Shown: one piece after another, positions 63,821-64,000 of the stretch
Numbering within the stretch: the first letter of the stretch is position 1
Layout: each line of letters begins with the position of its first letter
NCBI RefSeq assembly: GCF_014649395.1
Contig: NZ_BMSY01000005.1
Coordinates: 496,001-560,000, forward strand
Length of the DNA: 64,000 bases
Direction of reading: 5' to 3'
Origin: Streptomyces aureoverticillatus
Lineage (GTDB): Bacteria > Actinomycetota > Actinomycetes > Streptomycetales > Streptomycetaceae
Notes under the pieces: model-generated
The model's database searches: none
The model's input: the letters and a program-made list of their open reading frames with translations, nothing else
What the model was told of the DNA's origin: nothing
Made by a program: the position numbers and the translations under genes

Positions 63821-63860
63821 GGGCTGTGCCGAGATCACGCGGGCTGTGCCGAGATCACGC
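63821..63860. repeat. Perfect 20-bp tandem duplication at a gene end
   Basis: GGGCTGTGCCGAGATCACGC occurs at 63821-63840 and again at 63841-63860; each copy carries a TCA, and the stop codon of the next gene lies in the second. Confidence 0.95.
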
Positions 63861-64000
63861 GGGCCGGCCCGGCTCGGCGGGCTCGGCGAGTTCGCGGCCG
63901 TAGTTCGCCATCGAGCGCTGGTAGCGCGGGAGATGGCGGGCGAGCGCGCCGACCGCGAGGCCGACGCCCTCGCGGGCGCGGCCCGCGTCGGCGAGGCAGA
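63855..64000 (-). CDS. C-terminal end of an unidentified protein (5' part outside window)
   Basis: Only the last 47 codons are seen (ending GREL-AEPAEPGRPA). LAVGALARHLPRYQRSMANYG is helical and suggests an enzyme or helical protein, but no family can be named. Its stop lies inside a 20-bp tandem duplication. Confidence 0.6.
   Translation of the reverse strand, partial: CLADAGRAREGVGLAVGALARHLPRYQRSMANYGRELAEPAEPGRPA

Overview
The window is about 72-73% GC, with GTG/TTG starts, strong GC bias at third codon positions, Tat and twin-arginine type signals, and a gene order that matches the chromosomal core of Streptomyces (the cobS/cobT - pepA - lpdA - E2 - aceE - lipB - lipA - glnA - glnII stretch). 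I read it as a Streptomyces core-chromosome segment. I see no phage, plasmid, insertion sequence, CRISPR array, rRNA or tRNA.

Layout. 1-6.5 kb: end of a zinc-ribbon methyltransferase, then cobT and cobS (late cobalamin assembly) flanking three membrane protein genes (an MprF-like C-terminal domain protein, a rhomboid-like protein and an unknown membrane protein that overlaps it tail to tail). 6.5-15.5 kb: leucyl aminopeptidase pepA, then E3 (lpdA), the lipoyl E2, a GntR regulator and E1 (aceE) of the pyruvate dehydrogenase system. 15.8-28 kb: mixed regulators and enzymes (WYL regulator, SDR, DUF4240, TetR, SpoIIE-type phosphatase, GNAT, TIGR01777 epimerase, FAD oxidoreductase, a GH20 hexosaminidase with LamG domain, a large HTH/TPR-type regulator). 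28.3-33.9 kb: lipB, lipA, a 67-aa protein, a DUF4191 protein, RDD protein and glnA. 34-36.2 kb: a divergent pair of a putative wall-anchored protein and a class F sortase, then a small secreted protein. 36.4-39.7 kb: a three-gene ABC importer preceded by a clear cobalamin riboswitch, so it is most likely a cobalamin/cobinamide importer (BtuFCD type), not a siderophore importer. 39.7-47.9 kb: VOC/AraC pair, HAD phosphatase, asparaginase, DUF2252, alpha/beta hydrolase, ArsC-like and small proteins. 48-49 kb: glnII. 49.3-56 kb: winged-helix regulator, epimerase, MMPL transporter with a divergent two-component system. 56.1-64 kb: secreted DUF1996 protein, a small secreted protein, a Tat-exported GH89 enzyme, a sigma-like/transmembrane fusion protein and the end of an unidentified gene.

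How it works together. Lipoate synthesis (lipB, lipA) lies near the lipoate-dependent dehydrogenase components. Both glutamine synthetases carry a matching GlnR-type double box with regular 11-bp spacing. Cobalamin appears twice: synthesis genes at the left and a riboswitch-controlled importer in the middle. Many isolated genes start with a TANNNT box 6-7 nt before the start codon, the arrangement seen in leaderless mRNAs. Gene borders are marked by long GC-rich hairpins and by short dispersed repeats, several of which sit exactly on stop codons.
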